From positions 7,501 through 71,500 of the forward strand of contig NW_013171868.1 of NCBI RefSeq assembly GCF_000151665.1: DNA of 64,000 nucleotides. Reading direction: 5' to 3'. The notes below the pieces were generated by a model that was given only the letters and a program-made list of their open reading frames with translations, had not been told where the DNA came from and did no database searches. The first letter of the stretch is position 1, and each line of letters begins with the position of its first letter. This DNA comes from Blastocystis hominis. Its lineage: Eukaryota > Sar > Bigyra > Opalinata > Blastocystidae. A program made the position numbers and the translations under genes. Below, in pieces: positions 28,035 through 38,855 of the stretch.

Positions 28035-28318
28035 TATAAAGGGCAGACAATAACCAAATTGGCAGACAATAGCCGAAAAGGTTTTCGCGCTTTATGCGCC
28101 ATGGTACTCGAGGTGACCAGGTAGGAAATGGTCGAAAAAGGAGGCCAGGAATAAAAATGGCAGAAAAAGGTCCGAAAAAATTTTCGCGCTTTATGCGCCA
28201 TGGCCATCAAGGTTGCCAGGTTGAAAAAAGGAGGCCAGGTAGAAAAAAGGAGGTCAGGAAAAAAATGGCAGAAAAAAGGCCGAAAAAATTTTCGCGCTTT
28301 ATGCGCCATTTTCCTACT
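28035..28318 (-). repeat. right terminal inverted repeat of the Polinton
   Basis: Reverse complement of the left terminal repeat. It also carries three GCGCATAAAGCGCG modules (near 28085, 28184 and 28292) but is about 37 bp shorter because the spacing of the modules differs. Confidence 0.9.
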
Positions 28319-28426
28319 ACTTTCAGTACAATTATTTAAGGACAAAATAACAGTGTTCATATTTGTCTCACCACGGATACTGGTACTGTTGTATATATAA
28401 ATGGAAAAGAGCTGATTCGTTAGATC

Positions 28427-29390
28427 ATGCCTTTAGGTGACATTACCCCTACTACACAGGGCACTTCTTCTGATGTTGTGACTCATCAATATGTTCAGCT
28501 ATTAGCGACTTTACCTGTTCCAAAAGATGATACTTATGTAAATGCTGTAAAGATACATGCAAGTTAATCAATTCCTATGATTGAGTATTTTAATTGTTCA
28601 GTGATGTATCTGTATGATGACTCTTTCCTTGTCGATTCGAATGGATTGAATGAATGCACTGATGGCTATTGGGAAGATCCGAGTTTGAAATACTCAAACA
28701 TATTTGATGACATTTTTAAACAGAATGGTCCGTATTATATAATGATTACACATTATCCATTTTTCACATCTGGAGATTTAGTGATAATGATCAGATGATC
28801 GCTAACAAGTATAATGTAAGTTCTACGAGCTACAGAAAATTAGATTCCTGTTATTTTTGGACGATATCTGCTTCCAACGATGGAGTTGCTTGGGAAGTTC
28901 TGGATTAACAACAATGGCATCATTGGAGTTCAGAACAATATGATAATTTGAGTATTTCAATCAAGTAGCGTATAACCAATACAAGCTCACTTACCATGCT
29001 TCAAATAACCAGATAATGATGTAAAATACAACCCTTATATAGCTGATTGGGACTTGATGATCACTGAAATGCCTTTCATACCCACAAACTATTCGTATCC
29101 ACAAAGTATCCACAATTGTCCAGTTGGTAAAGATCATGTAGATATTTTTTGTAGCAAAAATAGTTTCACAGAATGGGAGATTGAAGAAGCCAATGGTTCT
29201 TCACTTCCTCCTGGAATGACTTCAATTATTATAATGGATCGATTCATGGTATTCGATTATCAAGTATGAAAGAAACAATGCTCACTATTTCTGCTATTTA
29301 TTCGATAGATAATCAGATTTACTTGTGTACGATCAATATCACTGTTTTCGGTTGTGATTTCCCTTCCCAAATTGCGATCTTAAAAGAATA
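28427..29390 (+). pseudogene. relic of an F5/8C (discoidin)-like surface gene
   Basis: Fragments of coding sequence in changing frames. The clearest piece (28777-28968) reads CYFWTISASNDGVAWEVLD, then an in-frame stop TAA (28906), then WHHWSSEQYDNLSISIK; the next piece has YNQYKLTYHASNNQ. This order (WTxxxSNDGxxWxxLD, then a YxYxRLT strand) is the pattern of F5/8 type C domains. An earlier ATG frame (28427) runs only 46 codons. Some joins could be short introns, but the in-frame stop argues for a decayed host gene. Confidence 0.4.
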
Positions 29391-29818
29391 AATGAATTAT
29401 GAGAGCAATTGTGAGAAATGTGAAAATAGTAACAATGAAGGTGAAGCCGTTTTTGCATATATTACAGGCGAGAAAACTATATCATACACCCCTTGTTTTT
29501 CTATTCCTATTTTTCTCTCAGAAATCAAGGATTTGCAGTGTGCTCTTTTTCGCAAAAACTATGTGTTTTGGTATAAAATCAATTCCATATATTTTGAGAG
29601 TCATTGAACAATTTTAATGATTGCTAGTCGACATAAACTACACCACAGAATTGATGAATAACAGATTGTTTCTTCAAAGTATAAATCAAAGAACTTAATG
29701 TGATATAGAAATACATAAAGTAATTCCAGCAACTGCATGCTTTAATAATAATACATTATACATCAGACACAATGTGCGCAACACAACCAGACAAAGCATT
29801 CGATACTCCTAATACTTA

Positions 29819-31256
29819 TCACAAAGAGATATCATTACTGAAAAACGATTTGTTTCTTACTTGTTCAAACGAAAAAGGTAAATCCACATATTCAAGATTT
29901 GGAATATCTAAACCATGTCATGACAAGATTCATAGAAACATACCACTGAAGGTCAGGGCGTAAAAATAGGCGAAACTCCATCCATTTGATTTAATACTGT
30001 GTAAAGAAGGTAGATCTATTTTGAGATTACTCTCTATTCCATTTCTACTTCTCATTACTAGTGATAACGAAGAGTCATTTCTGTTTCCCTGTAGTGCATA
30101 TTCACCTAGTTGTATCGATTGTAATCTAACTAAGTCTATACATACATTATTAATTCACTCTACTACTTTCTATGACGATTGAACTACAAAGAGCGAATGC
30201 ACCAAATCCAAAATGAATCGTATTGAGACAAGGAAGATCTATTAATTCAATTTCATTTGCATTTGTGGTACTCTTAATCTCGCAAGAACTTGAGTAGAAA
30301 TTGAACGAATCCTGATTTAGAGGACCAATTTGAATGGCTTGTAATTGTGGTAGATTCCTCAATTCAAAGTCTCCTCCAAAATCACTGAAACTATATCGAC
30401 CAATTTCAATCGATTCCAATGATTCACAATTCAATACGTGGAATGATTTCGATCGATTCTTACCAAAGAAATCCCTCTTTTGAGTAAAAGAATTGTTTCC
30501 GATTTTGATAGTTTTCAATCGATTCAATCCATCAATTTTGAATGTTTTCACTGATTCAAAACATTCATTGCCTATTTCGATTGATTCCAAATTGTACAAC
30601 AATGAAACATCCCAATCTGCCAATACACAATTGTCAGTCAGTTTCAAATGTTTCATTCCAATATTCAGTGGTTTTCTTCCATCTCCTTCATACTTATCTA
30701 TATCAAATTCAATTCCATTATACCATTCACATTCTTTCACTAATTTACCTGATCGATCATACACTTTTCCAATTCCAAATCGCTTATCATCACACCAATA
30801 TCCTTCATATTCAATCGCTCCATTATTATGATAGCTCGTTCCATATCCAAATCGTTTCCAATTGATCATTATGCCCTTGTACACCAATATTCCATCATCA
30901 TCATACATTTTACCATATCCAAATGGAATTCCATACAAAACTTTTCCTTCAAATCTTGTGCCGTGATCTAAGTCTATAATACCGTCTTCTAAACGCTTTA
31001 CACAGCAATAACTATCACTGAAACTGTCGTTACAAAACGCTTTCAAGACTTTATCATCATTTAGCATATATACCTCATTCATAAATATTCCGTTACAAAA
31101 TTTCAATATTATACATTCTCTGTTCCTCAGAATGAGTGAAATCCAGCCATCAACTTTCATTTCTTCATCTAAACGTCCTTGAACAGTTTGAATGATAAAT
31201 GTATCTTGAAGATAATCTGCAATCGCTGATCTGACCAAATTATAATTGGTAGGCAT
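29819..31256 (-). CDS. MORN-LRR protein A
   Basis: Four exons (31256-30167, 30135-30049, 30015-29944, 29907-29819) with introns of 31, 33 and 36 bp, all in phase 1, give 445 residues. I start at the ATG at 31256 because it aligns with the paralogue at 47025; the frame is open upstream but shows no match. Residues about 110-190 are MORN repeats (YKGIMINWKRFGYG, YEGYWCDDKRFGIG). The rest are BspA-like leucine-rich repeats (LESIEIGNECF, LKTIKIGNNSF, LESIEIGRYSF). Each later exon encodes one LRR starting at (D/N)LPxLxSIxLG, and the last exon ends in DIPNLEYVDLPFSF. Likely a scaffold or surface-recognition protein. Confidence 0.8.
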
Positions 31257-31688
31257 TTTGGAGTATTTTGCATTAATATTGTTTTGTGGATGTTGAATGA
31301 AAGATTTGTGTCTTTGAACTATTTTGAATTTTGTTGTGTAGTTTAATAAAATGAGCATGTACCAAAATAGTCCAGGTACAATGTTTTTTGAGAAGTCGAT
31401 AGTACAACGAAAACGATCTACTTGTACTATATTAGCCACTTTTACTGCCCGTTTCAAGTGTTTATACGTTGTTAATTATCACACTGGATTATACTACGTT
31501 AGCACTTGACATTTGGAGTCCATTGCGATATTCCCAGCAATCGATTGTTGCACGATGTTCTGTGCTTCTCTCCTCTATCAGTGATAAACACCAAAGCTAG
31601 AACCACCCCCTCTCCTCTCCATCACAAAACTAAACAACTCTCTCCGTTTCAAACAAACAATTATTTCCCAATCGATCGTTCGACTCTC

Positions 31689-32899
31689 TTAGTTCTTGAG
31701 GGTTCCATAGAACTTGGCCTTCTCGGCGGTGGTCTGGAATCTTCCGTGACCCATCTTGGAGGAGGTATCGATGAAGGACAGGACAATGTTCTCCTGGTCG
31801 GATCTGCGAGTGTGCGTGCGGAGGGACTTGCGGAGCGTGATGACTCTCTTCTTGGATCCCATCACACCTCCCTTCACCATGATCCAGTCGTTGTTGACCT
31901 CTCCGTAGTGAGGGAAGCCTCCCATGGGAGTGATGCTCTTCTCCGTCAGATCGGCCTCCGTGGAAGCGGACTTGGCGTCGCCCGCAGCTCCAATGCGGTA
32001 GATCTTCTTGTTCACATCGGTGCGGTGATGGTATCCGTTCTGACCCGCACGAGGCACGGTGAAGTGCACACGCGAAGGATGCCAGGCACCGATACAAGCC
32101 ACCTTACGCAGACCACGATGCGTCTTGCGAGGAAGACGAGTGGTGCCCCAACGGGTGGTCACACCCTCGAAGCCCTTACCCTTCGTCACACCGATCGTGT
32201 CGATCATCTCGCTCGGCTCGAACACGTCGCTCACCTTCACCTCCTTCTCCAGAAGGCTCTTCGCGAACGCCACCTTCTCCTCCATGTTGCCACCGTTCAC
32301 CTGAATCTCCATCAGATGGGCCTTCTTCTGACCGATCTTCAGCTTCTGGATCTGGGTGTGGGCCAGCACACGCACCACCTGGCAGTAGTCCACGATCTTC
32401 TTCAGCTTCTGCTCCATGGCCTCCTTGCCCTCGTCCGTAGCCATACGGGCAGCGTACTTCGTGAAGGCCTTCTTCTTGCTGTTGTACCAGTTCTTGTAGA
32501 AGCGGCGCTTGCAAGAGTCATCCAAGTGCTCAGCGAACACGGTGGTCAGGGTGCGCAGACCGCGAGGAGTCTCCACATATCCCACAATACCCACGACGAC
32601 CATGGGAGGAGTTTCCAGAATGGTCACAGCCTCCACGATCTCCTGCTTGTGGGCCTTGCTTCCGGGACGGTCCAAGACACGCACGATGTGAGTCATACCG
32701 GCCTTGTATCCCATGAAAGCGGTAAGATGAGGCTTCTGGTCAGCCTTGTCCTTGGGGAAGCTGCGCACATGACCGCGGTTGTGAGTGCATCGCTTACGAG
32801 GAAGGAAACCCATGTGTCCATGACGAGGACCTACACACGCGTTACAATCGCTCCACAGTACTCCAACACAGACCTACATTCGTATTTACGGTGAGACAT
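31689..32899 (-). CDS. RPL3: 60S ribosomal protein L3 (uL3)
   Basis: Two exons (32899-32878 and 32830-31689) with a 47-bp intron after codon 7 give 387 residues, exactly the yeast length. The N-terminus [53 protein letters not shown] and [16 protein letters not shown] with the downstream [15 protein letters not shown] are family hallmarks, including the His of the modified loop. It is part of the peptidyl-transferase region of the large subunit. A TGTTTGTTTG motif lies about 35 bases behind the stop. Confidence 0.97.
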
Positions 32900-33073
32900 G
32901 CTGTTTGATTAGGAAAAAAGTGAGGAAAATGAATGGTCTGATAATGAAACCACTCCGATTCCATCGTGGAAAATTACTATAGGATCGAATACTCGGATTC
33001 TCGGCAGAATCTGGGTTTGACCAACAAACAATCAAACTCTTCCACACATTAAAAGAATAAACAATGAGTGTCT

Positions 33074-34762
33074 CTAATGCTTCTTCTCCGTAATCGTCTT
33101 CCATCCGTCCTCCTCATTCTTCACCTTCTCCGCTGCTTTCTTCTCCGCTGCCTTCTTTTCTGCCGCCTTTTTCTGCGACTTCTTTGTATGCTGCTTCCCT
33201 TCCTTCTTTCCCTCCGCTCCGTTCGTGCCACTTGCAGGACTCACAGCATTGGCACCAGTGGTAGCATTGGCACCAGTGGTAGCATTGGTACCAGTGGTAG
33301 TGCTGGCAGCATTAGTCGCATTAGCCGCATTAGCCGCATTAGCCGCATTGGCTCCACTCACCGTCTGCACAGCGGCAGGCTTCGTCGAAGGAGCGACCGC
33401 CTCACCCACGGGCGGGGAATTCTTAAGAATGTTGCGGTAGCTGCGAGCATGCGCCTCGCCTCGCTCGCCCATCTTCATCGCGCGCTTCTTCTCGCGCCGC
33501 GCCTTGCGAGCCGACTCCGCGACCGCCTCGTCCATCTCTCCCTGCAGCATGGACGTGTAGTCGATGCTGTCCACCGACATCGTTCGCGGACATCCTACCC
33601 CTCACGCGCGCCCCTCGCTCTCACCTCGCTGCAGCGCCTGGTCGATACTGAACGTTCGTCCCTTCTGCACCAGCTCCTGGTTGGCCGTCTCCACCAGCGC
33701 CGACTCCACGCCTGCCGACGCGATCGGCGGGCACGACAGATCCTTCACGCCCTTCACGATGTCGCAGATCTCCTTGTACGAGTACTTCACGTCGATCGAC
33801 CCCACCACCGGAGCGGTCGTCGGCACCAGCGGCGGGAAAATCTCCGCGCTCTGCAGCGCAGGCACCACTTTCGGCTTCGAAACGGCTCGCGGACGATGCT
33901 CGCGATGCTTGAACTCCTTCCGGCCCTTCCGGCCGCGCCTACGCTTCACTCTCCCTCCGTCTCTTCTACTTCTCGGCGGGCACGCCGGTCGCCGGCGCCT
34001 GGACCGCGAAGTTCTGGCCGAACATTTGGCTCTGCTGGAAGTCCAGAAGGGGCTGGCCGCCGAAGTTCATGAAGTACGACTGGCCCACCGGGAGATATTC
34101 GGCGGGAATGCCGTCCTCGGAGGTCGTCAGCATCTTCACGAGGTTCTTCAGGTACGACTCGTTCTTCAGACGAGCTTTCACGGGCTGGTCGTGGAGAGAA
34201 CGCTGGCGAAGCAGCTCCAGCGCCGCGACGGCGGCCGCCTCCGACTCCATCACGACGAACCACGTGCCTTCAAACTCTTTAGTGGCACTTTCGACAACGC
34301 CCATTCCGTCGAACAAGGCGCGGACCTCTTCCTCGGTAACCTCGGCCGGGACGTCACGCAGAATGACTGTTTTACGTTCAAAAGTAATCGCAGGCTTGAT
34401 TTGTTTGCTAACTTCGTCCACCACGACGTTCTCAGAGCTCTTTAGGGCTTCCATAATATCGTCAATATTGCTGCTAAGAGAAAGGACCTTGTGAAAACGC
34501 GAAATTGTCTTTAAAGGAACATAGCCGGAATCATCCATGAGGGAAAGGAGATAAGAGTCTTTCGATAGATTTTCTTTAGAGAAGTAATATTCAATCTTTG
34601 CGTCAAGGAGGCGAAAAAGAAGCGCATACCTGTTTCTTCAGAGCGGCCAACATTTCTTCGCGTGTCTGAGGAGCGGTGTTCTCCGTTTGATTCGAAGTTG
34701 TTTCTGTAGATGTCTAGACGATAACGGATGCCTCTCGCGCCACATACCGTTACAGCGGACAT
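33074..34762 (-). CDS. LARP4-like La-motif RNA-binding protein
   Basis: Five exons (34762-34748, 34713-34630, 34595-33970, 33938-33625, 33594-33074) with introns of 34, 34, 31 and 30 bp give 519 residues. A La motif (LKKQIEYYFSKENLSKDSYL, SLMDDSGYVPLKTI) near residues 28-110 is followed by an RRM (KTVILRDVPAEVTEEEVRALF, WFVVMESEAAAVAALELL), as in LARP4/LARP4B, which bind poly(A) and stabilise mRNA. The C-terminal half is low-complexity: a basic RGRKGRKEFKHREH patch, an Ala/Thr/Asn repeat tract and a final Lys/Ala/Glu stretch. TTGTTTATT lies 8-16 bases behind the stop. Confidence 0.9.
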
Positions 34763-34994
34763 AACTCGGTAAAACTGCGTTATCAAACTCACTAAACCAA
34801 CAAACAACAAGGGAGTGCACCAAAAAGCGACCCTTAATGGTTATCTGACACAAAAACGGGTTGGAGAATTTCTTCAAATTTGGTGGTATTTGTGGAATTC
34901 ATCATGGCACTCATTTATGTTGCATGTCGTCTCTATCTGATATTCTGCGCTTTTGCTAAGTTGTTATTTTGAAATGCTTCGAGTTATCTAGACA

Positions 34995-35845
34995 ATGAAT
35001 GGACTATCAGTCTCTTTTTCTCGACCCTACTTTGTGAATGCTCCACTCGTCACAGACGTCAATAAGAGTAATACAGAGTCTGTGAAACACAATGTTGTTT
35101 GGTGCTATTCGCTTCTTGACTCTTTATCAAGCCAAATCCCGAGCGTATTTATTGAAAACCATTCCATTGATTACTTCCGTAGTGAGTCTTGTTGTGTATT
35201 TTGTTAATTCGTAGAGTGGCCCCATTATTTCGATGTTGTACGGTACCATATAGACATTCCGATGATCCGGAATAAAATCCAAGGATCGGTTTATTACTGT
35301 GTTCAGGATTTTGTTTCTGATATCGAATTGATGTGGAACAACATTATTCTATTTTTTTCCACAACACCAGATGATTACGGTTCGTTTTTTTGGTCTGATT
35401 GATGGATAGCTCTATATACGTCAAAATGGAACTCTTGCTTTTCGGAAATAGAATCTCGAGCTAAGGATGTTTCTACTTCTTTTGAAATTTGTATGTGCTG
35501 TGTGTGTTGTTCACCATACAGGTGCGGATCATTGCATTTTTTGTGGGGCTACATCCTATGCCAAGTACCCCTTGATCGAATGTAATGGGAAGTGCGGAAG
35601 AAAGTCGCATTTGGTATATTTGGATGTTCTCTCTGATATAGCATTGCGGCAATATTCTGGACGGGAATTGGACATGTTATGCGTGCGAAGGGCGATCTGC
35701 AATGTACGTTCGTCAGCGGTTCTGTGATATAGTGATGAGCAGAAGAAACGAAATGTCGTCAACATGCTTTGCTCATTCAAAGAATGGTCATCCAAACAGT
35801 AGTTGCATTTGTACTATATCCGTGTTTGTAACAAACTCTATGTAG
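34995..35845 (+). CDS. bromodomain-PHD finger protein
   Basis: Five exons (34995-35181, 35215-35379, 35410-35490, 35522-35613, 35642-35845; introns 33, 30, 31 and 28 bp) give 242 residues in the genomic frame. A bromodomain-like segment (WPHYFDVVRYHIDIPMIRNK, DFVSDIELMWNNIILF) is followed by a complete C4HC3 PHD finger: CIFC, ECNGKC, HLHC and CYAC. The pair would read acetyl-lysine and histone H3 tails. The bromodomain is short and lacks an obvious conserved Asn, so binding may be altered. A TGTTTGTA motif starts 20 bases before the genomic stop; cleavage three bases upstream of it would make an earlier stop. Confidence 0.8.
35823..35836. terminator. candidate poly(A) motif of the bromodomain-PHD gene
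   Basis: TGTTTGTAACAAAC, partly palindromic. It matches the TGTTTGTT-type motif that lies a few bases downstream of cleavage sites in Blastocystis. A convergent gene ends at 35999. Confidence 0.45.
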
Positions 35846-35998
35846 CAGAAAGTTGAGTATCAATAAGCAATTGATGTAAAAATATATATAAAAAAAAAAG
35901 AAACTGGATGAAAGGGAAAAGTCATAGAAATCTCAATAATAACAATAATAATCATAGAATAATACTAATTCAAAAATAGTAAAAAAGACTGTAAAGGA

Positions 35999-36766
35999 CT
36001 ACAACTCTTCCAAAAACTCAAGAATAATTTCATCCGTTGCCTGCTCGTAATGCACAATATCCAAGTGCTGAATGATCCTCATGGTGATTTGTTTCATTTG
36101 AGGAATTATGGTAGGGATACACGAAACATGGAGGTCATGTTCGTTAAAATATTTCCTATCAAACCTTCTCTGCAAAAAGGGTACGGGAATAGAGTGCACG
36201 TTTGAGAGTTCGGGAAAACACGAAATACGGGATGTTTTCGAAGAACTATCCTTGGGATTTGTGAAAAAATTTCCACCGCAATTCTTCTTACAGAAGAGAG
36301 AACAGTACTGTGCTAAAAATCAAGAGATCGAAAAAACTTCACTGGAATCTGGACTACTTCTCGTATCCAGGCGCAAACTTTGACTTCCGTCTATTGGAAA
36401 AACTTCATCATGTGTGAAAACAGGTAATTCAGAAAGAGGGGCTAAATCTGGAAACGCTTCGGCAGATAATCCTTCTCCATCGGCTTGATCCTTTTCAGAT
36501 GGAGAAGTTCCATGAAGATCCCGTAATAAAGCTAATACATCATTCTCATATTCAGAAGGGTGGTAGGATATGGAATCGCCGTTATACTGATCATCAGACG
36601 CAGAAAATACCATTTCAGCATCGATCTCAAAAAGAAGCGTAGATTGCTCCAAACTGTCACTTTCATACTCCATAGGTACCTGTTCAGTCTCTTGCAAACC
36701 CTCCTTTCCTAACTCCATATTACATGACAAAATCTTTGCTCCATTGTTATTATATACCTCAAACAT
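35999..36766 (-). CDS. unrecognised spliced gene
   Basis: The frame 36766-36338 is acidic and Ser-rich and without domains. It can be joined to 36312-36292 and 36250-35999 through introns of 25 and 41 bp to give 233 residues ending in EFLEEL. The 25-bp intron and 21-bp exon are unusual, so this model is tentative; two separate genes are possible. The first ATG overlaps the TGTTTGAG motif that probably ends the malate dehydrogenase mRNA, so the ATG at 36718 may be the real start. Function unknown. Confidence 0.4.
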
Positions 36767-36795
36767 TCAAAAAACATAACCAAAACTATTACGAT

Positions 36796-37834
36796 TTACT
36801 TGAAGTTCTCGTCAGTGAACTGGATACCCTTGGCAATCTGCTTCTGAAGAGCAGGAATGGCCTCCTGGATGTTGGCCTCCTCCGTCTTCGTCAGGTTCTT
36901 AGGAATAGGAATCGGTCTCTCGACTCCGTCCTTTCCAAGCTCCACTTGGCTGGCGAAGAACTTGCATCCGTACAGGTCCTGCTCAATGTAAGCAGGCTCG
37001 ATGATGCCCTTCTCTCCGTTCAGTCCCTTCAGCACGGAATTAGCGAAGGTGGCTCCAGCGTACGCCATGGACAGAGTAGCAGAACCAGCTCCCTCCTTAG
37101 CAGCCACGACTTCATCTCCTCCGAACTGGATGCGGTGAGTCAGAGAAGGCACATCCAACTTCGCAATCTTGTTGTCAGGAAGCTGGCTGAGCAGAGGAAT
37201 GATGGTCGTACCAGCATGACCACCAATCACGGGGATGTTGCAAGCAGAGGGCTCCATACCCAGAGCCTCAGCAATGAACTTACGAGCGCGAACGGAATCC
37301 AATTCAGTGACTCCCATAATCTTGCGAGGATCATGAACTCCCATCTTCTTGAAGGTCTCAGAGAAAATAGGAACCGTAGAATTCACGGGGTTGCAAATAA
37401 CCAAGATGCAAGCCTTAGGGCAAGACTGAGCGCAAGCCTTGGCCAGATTCATAGCAATTCCGGCATTGGTCTTGAACAAATCGTCACGGGTCATTCCAGG
37501 CTTACGGGGAACTCCAGCAGGAATGATAACGACGTCCGATCCATCAAGAACCTTGGCAAGGTTCTCAGGTCCATTGTATCCCTCCACCTTGCAAGGGTGA
37601 TCAATGTGAGAAAGATCGCAAGCAACACCAGGGGTGCGAACAATATCATAGAGAGAAAGGCGCGAAACATGAGGATTCATAGCCATCAGAAGAGAAATGG
37701 GCTGGCCAATACCTCCGGCAGCTCCAAGCACGGAAACCTTAGCACCCTATGGATTAGAAGACGCTGGCAAGAATTACAGAGGACATAGCGCGAGTGAAAG
37801 CCTTAGCAACAACAGCAGAACGAGAAGCGAACAT
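36796..37834 (-). CDS. malate dehydrogenase, organellar
   Basis: Two exons (37834-37778 and 37746-36796) with a 31-bp intron give 335 residues. The leader MFASRSAVVAKAFTRAMSS is a typical mitochondrial targeting peptide. The NAD-binding motif VLGAAGGIGQP, VVIIPAGVPRKPGMTRDDLF, the catalytic IPVIGGHAGTTIIPL and GVTELDSVRARKF are hallmarks of mitochondrial-type malate dehydrogenases (malate + NAD+ to oxaloacetate + NADH). In an anaerobic relative of Blastocystis it would act in the mitochondrion-related organelle. A TGTTTGAG motif lies about 30 bases downstream. Confidence 0.96.
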
Positions 37835-37839
37835 ATGAA

Positions 37840-38855
37840 AAGAAAATATTTTGCTAGATATCAATTTGTAGAAACGTGGAATCTGTGAATTACTACGTTT
37901 CCACCTATTTTCTTGTCATTTCTCTGTGAAACGCCCTGAAGAACGGTTTTTGAAAATTGCTAGGAATACCGAAATTAGATATTATTTAAGGATGGTTCTA
38001 TGAAGAGAATCCAGTGTTATCTTGAAGAGAGTTGATGTTTCGTTGCTTCATTTCTTTCTAATAGGACACCTAGAGAATCGAGTAGTCTTATTTCGTACGA
38101 TTAAACAAGGAATTGACAAAACATTATTACTGAAACACTATTTTCAGTTTGGAGAAACAAACAGATTATTATACCATATTGGTAATCCAGATATATCATT
38201 ACATAAAAGGGTGTCTATTCACAAAAATTGCATTGTTAATGATGATGATAGATCAGGGATTAAGGCAGGAGAATAGAAAATTAGAGAGAAGAGTATGTAT
38301 TATAACAAAATAAGTAGGTATTGAGTTCGAATAGGGAATTATGAAGTTACGCTTTGTGGTGAACCTACCTTATTGCATTGAGTAAGGAGAGACGTTTTCC
38401 ATCAAAGAAAAGCAGAAAGTGAAGTGGATGCTATTTCAAGAAAGAGTGTATTGAGATTCCACCAGAGTGATTGCAGCTCATTTCTGCATTCAAATCATGA
38501 TCGATACTTAAAAATGAGCAAATTGGCTCAACCATGAGAAACGACATATAAAAGAACACTTCTTTTCAATCGTTCTATACCCGATTCAACACTTTTTTCC
38601 TAAATTACTCACGAGATTCTCAAAACATCACTAAAAGCAAATTCCAACTCACTTCCTGCATCTTCTACCTCTGACCCCTATTAGCAAGCAATAATAATAA
38701 GTAGAACGATTGATTTTGACCATTTTGTTTTCACTTCAGACAATATCTATAGTATTTCTCCATGCATATTTCTCATTCCATATTCTGTAGTGTCTTTCTG
38801 CTTTTCTCTTACATTACGTTTATTTCGTTGTCATTTAGTGTTTCACTGAGGTTCA
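37840..38855. other. AT-rich intergenic DNA
   Basis: The region between the divergent malate dehydrogenase and the repeat-protein gene. One frame of 84 codons (38022-38276) has no recognisable content and no supporting splice structure. I see nothing else. Confidence 0.4.

Larger units (their letters stand above)
5494..28318. mobile_element. Polinton/Maverick element, nearly whole
   Basis: A 22.8 kb element bounded by inverted repeats that start with AG and end with CT, as Polintons do. It encodes the family set: protein-primed DNA polymerase B, retroviral-type integrase, FtsK/HerA-like packaging ATPase, adenain-like cysteine protease, double-jelly-roll major capsid protein and a minor-capsid candidate, plus about ten genes of unknown role. 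Genes are intronless and tightly packed, unlike the intron-rich host genes around it. Most long frames are open and the two ends remain very similar, so the insertion looks young; about one or two breaks are present. Flanking 6-mers (AGTATC left, ACTTTC right) are only a partial match, so the expected target duplication is not clean. Confidence 0.95.

Noticed and set aside
31506-32894. 462-codon frame on the plus strand
   Set aside because: It lies opposite RPL3, which is certain. The frame is a shadow caused by codon bias of the highly expressed gene.
33068-34445. long plus-strand frames opposite the LARP4-like gene
   Set aside because: The minus strand has a La motif, RRM and in-frame short introns; the plus frames are Arg/Ser-rich shadows.
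36724-37788. 354-codon plus-strand frame
   Set aside because: Shadow of malate dehydrogenase on the other strand.
38022-38276. 84-codon frame
   Set aside because: No similarity to any known pattern and no neighbouring exon; AT-rich chance frame.
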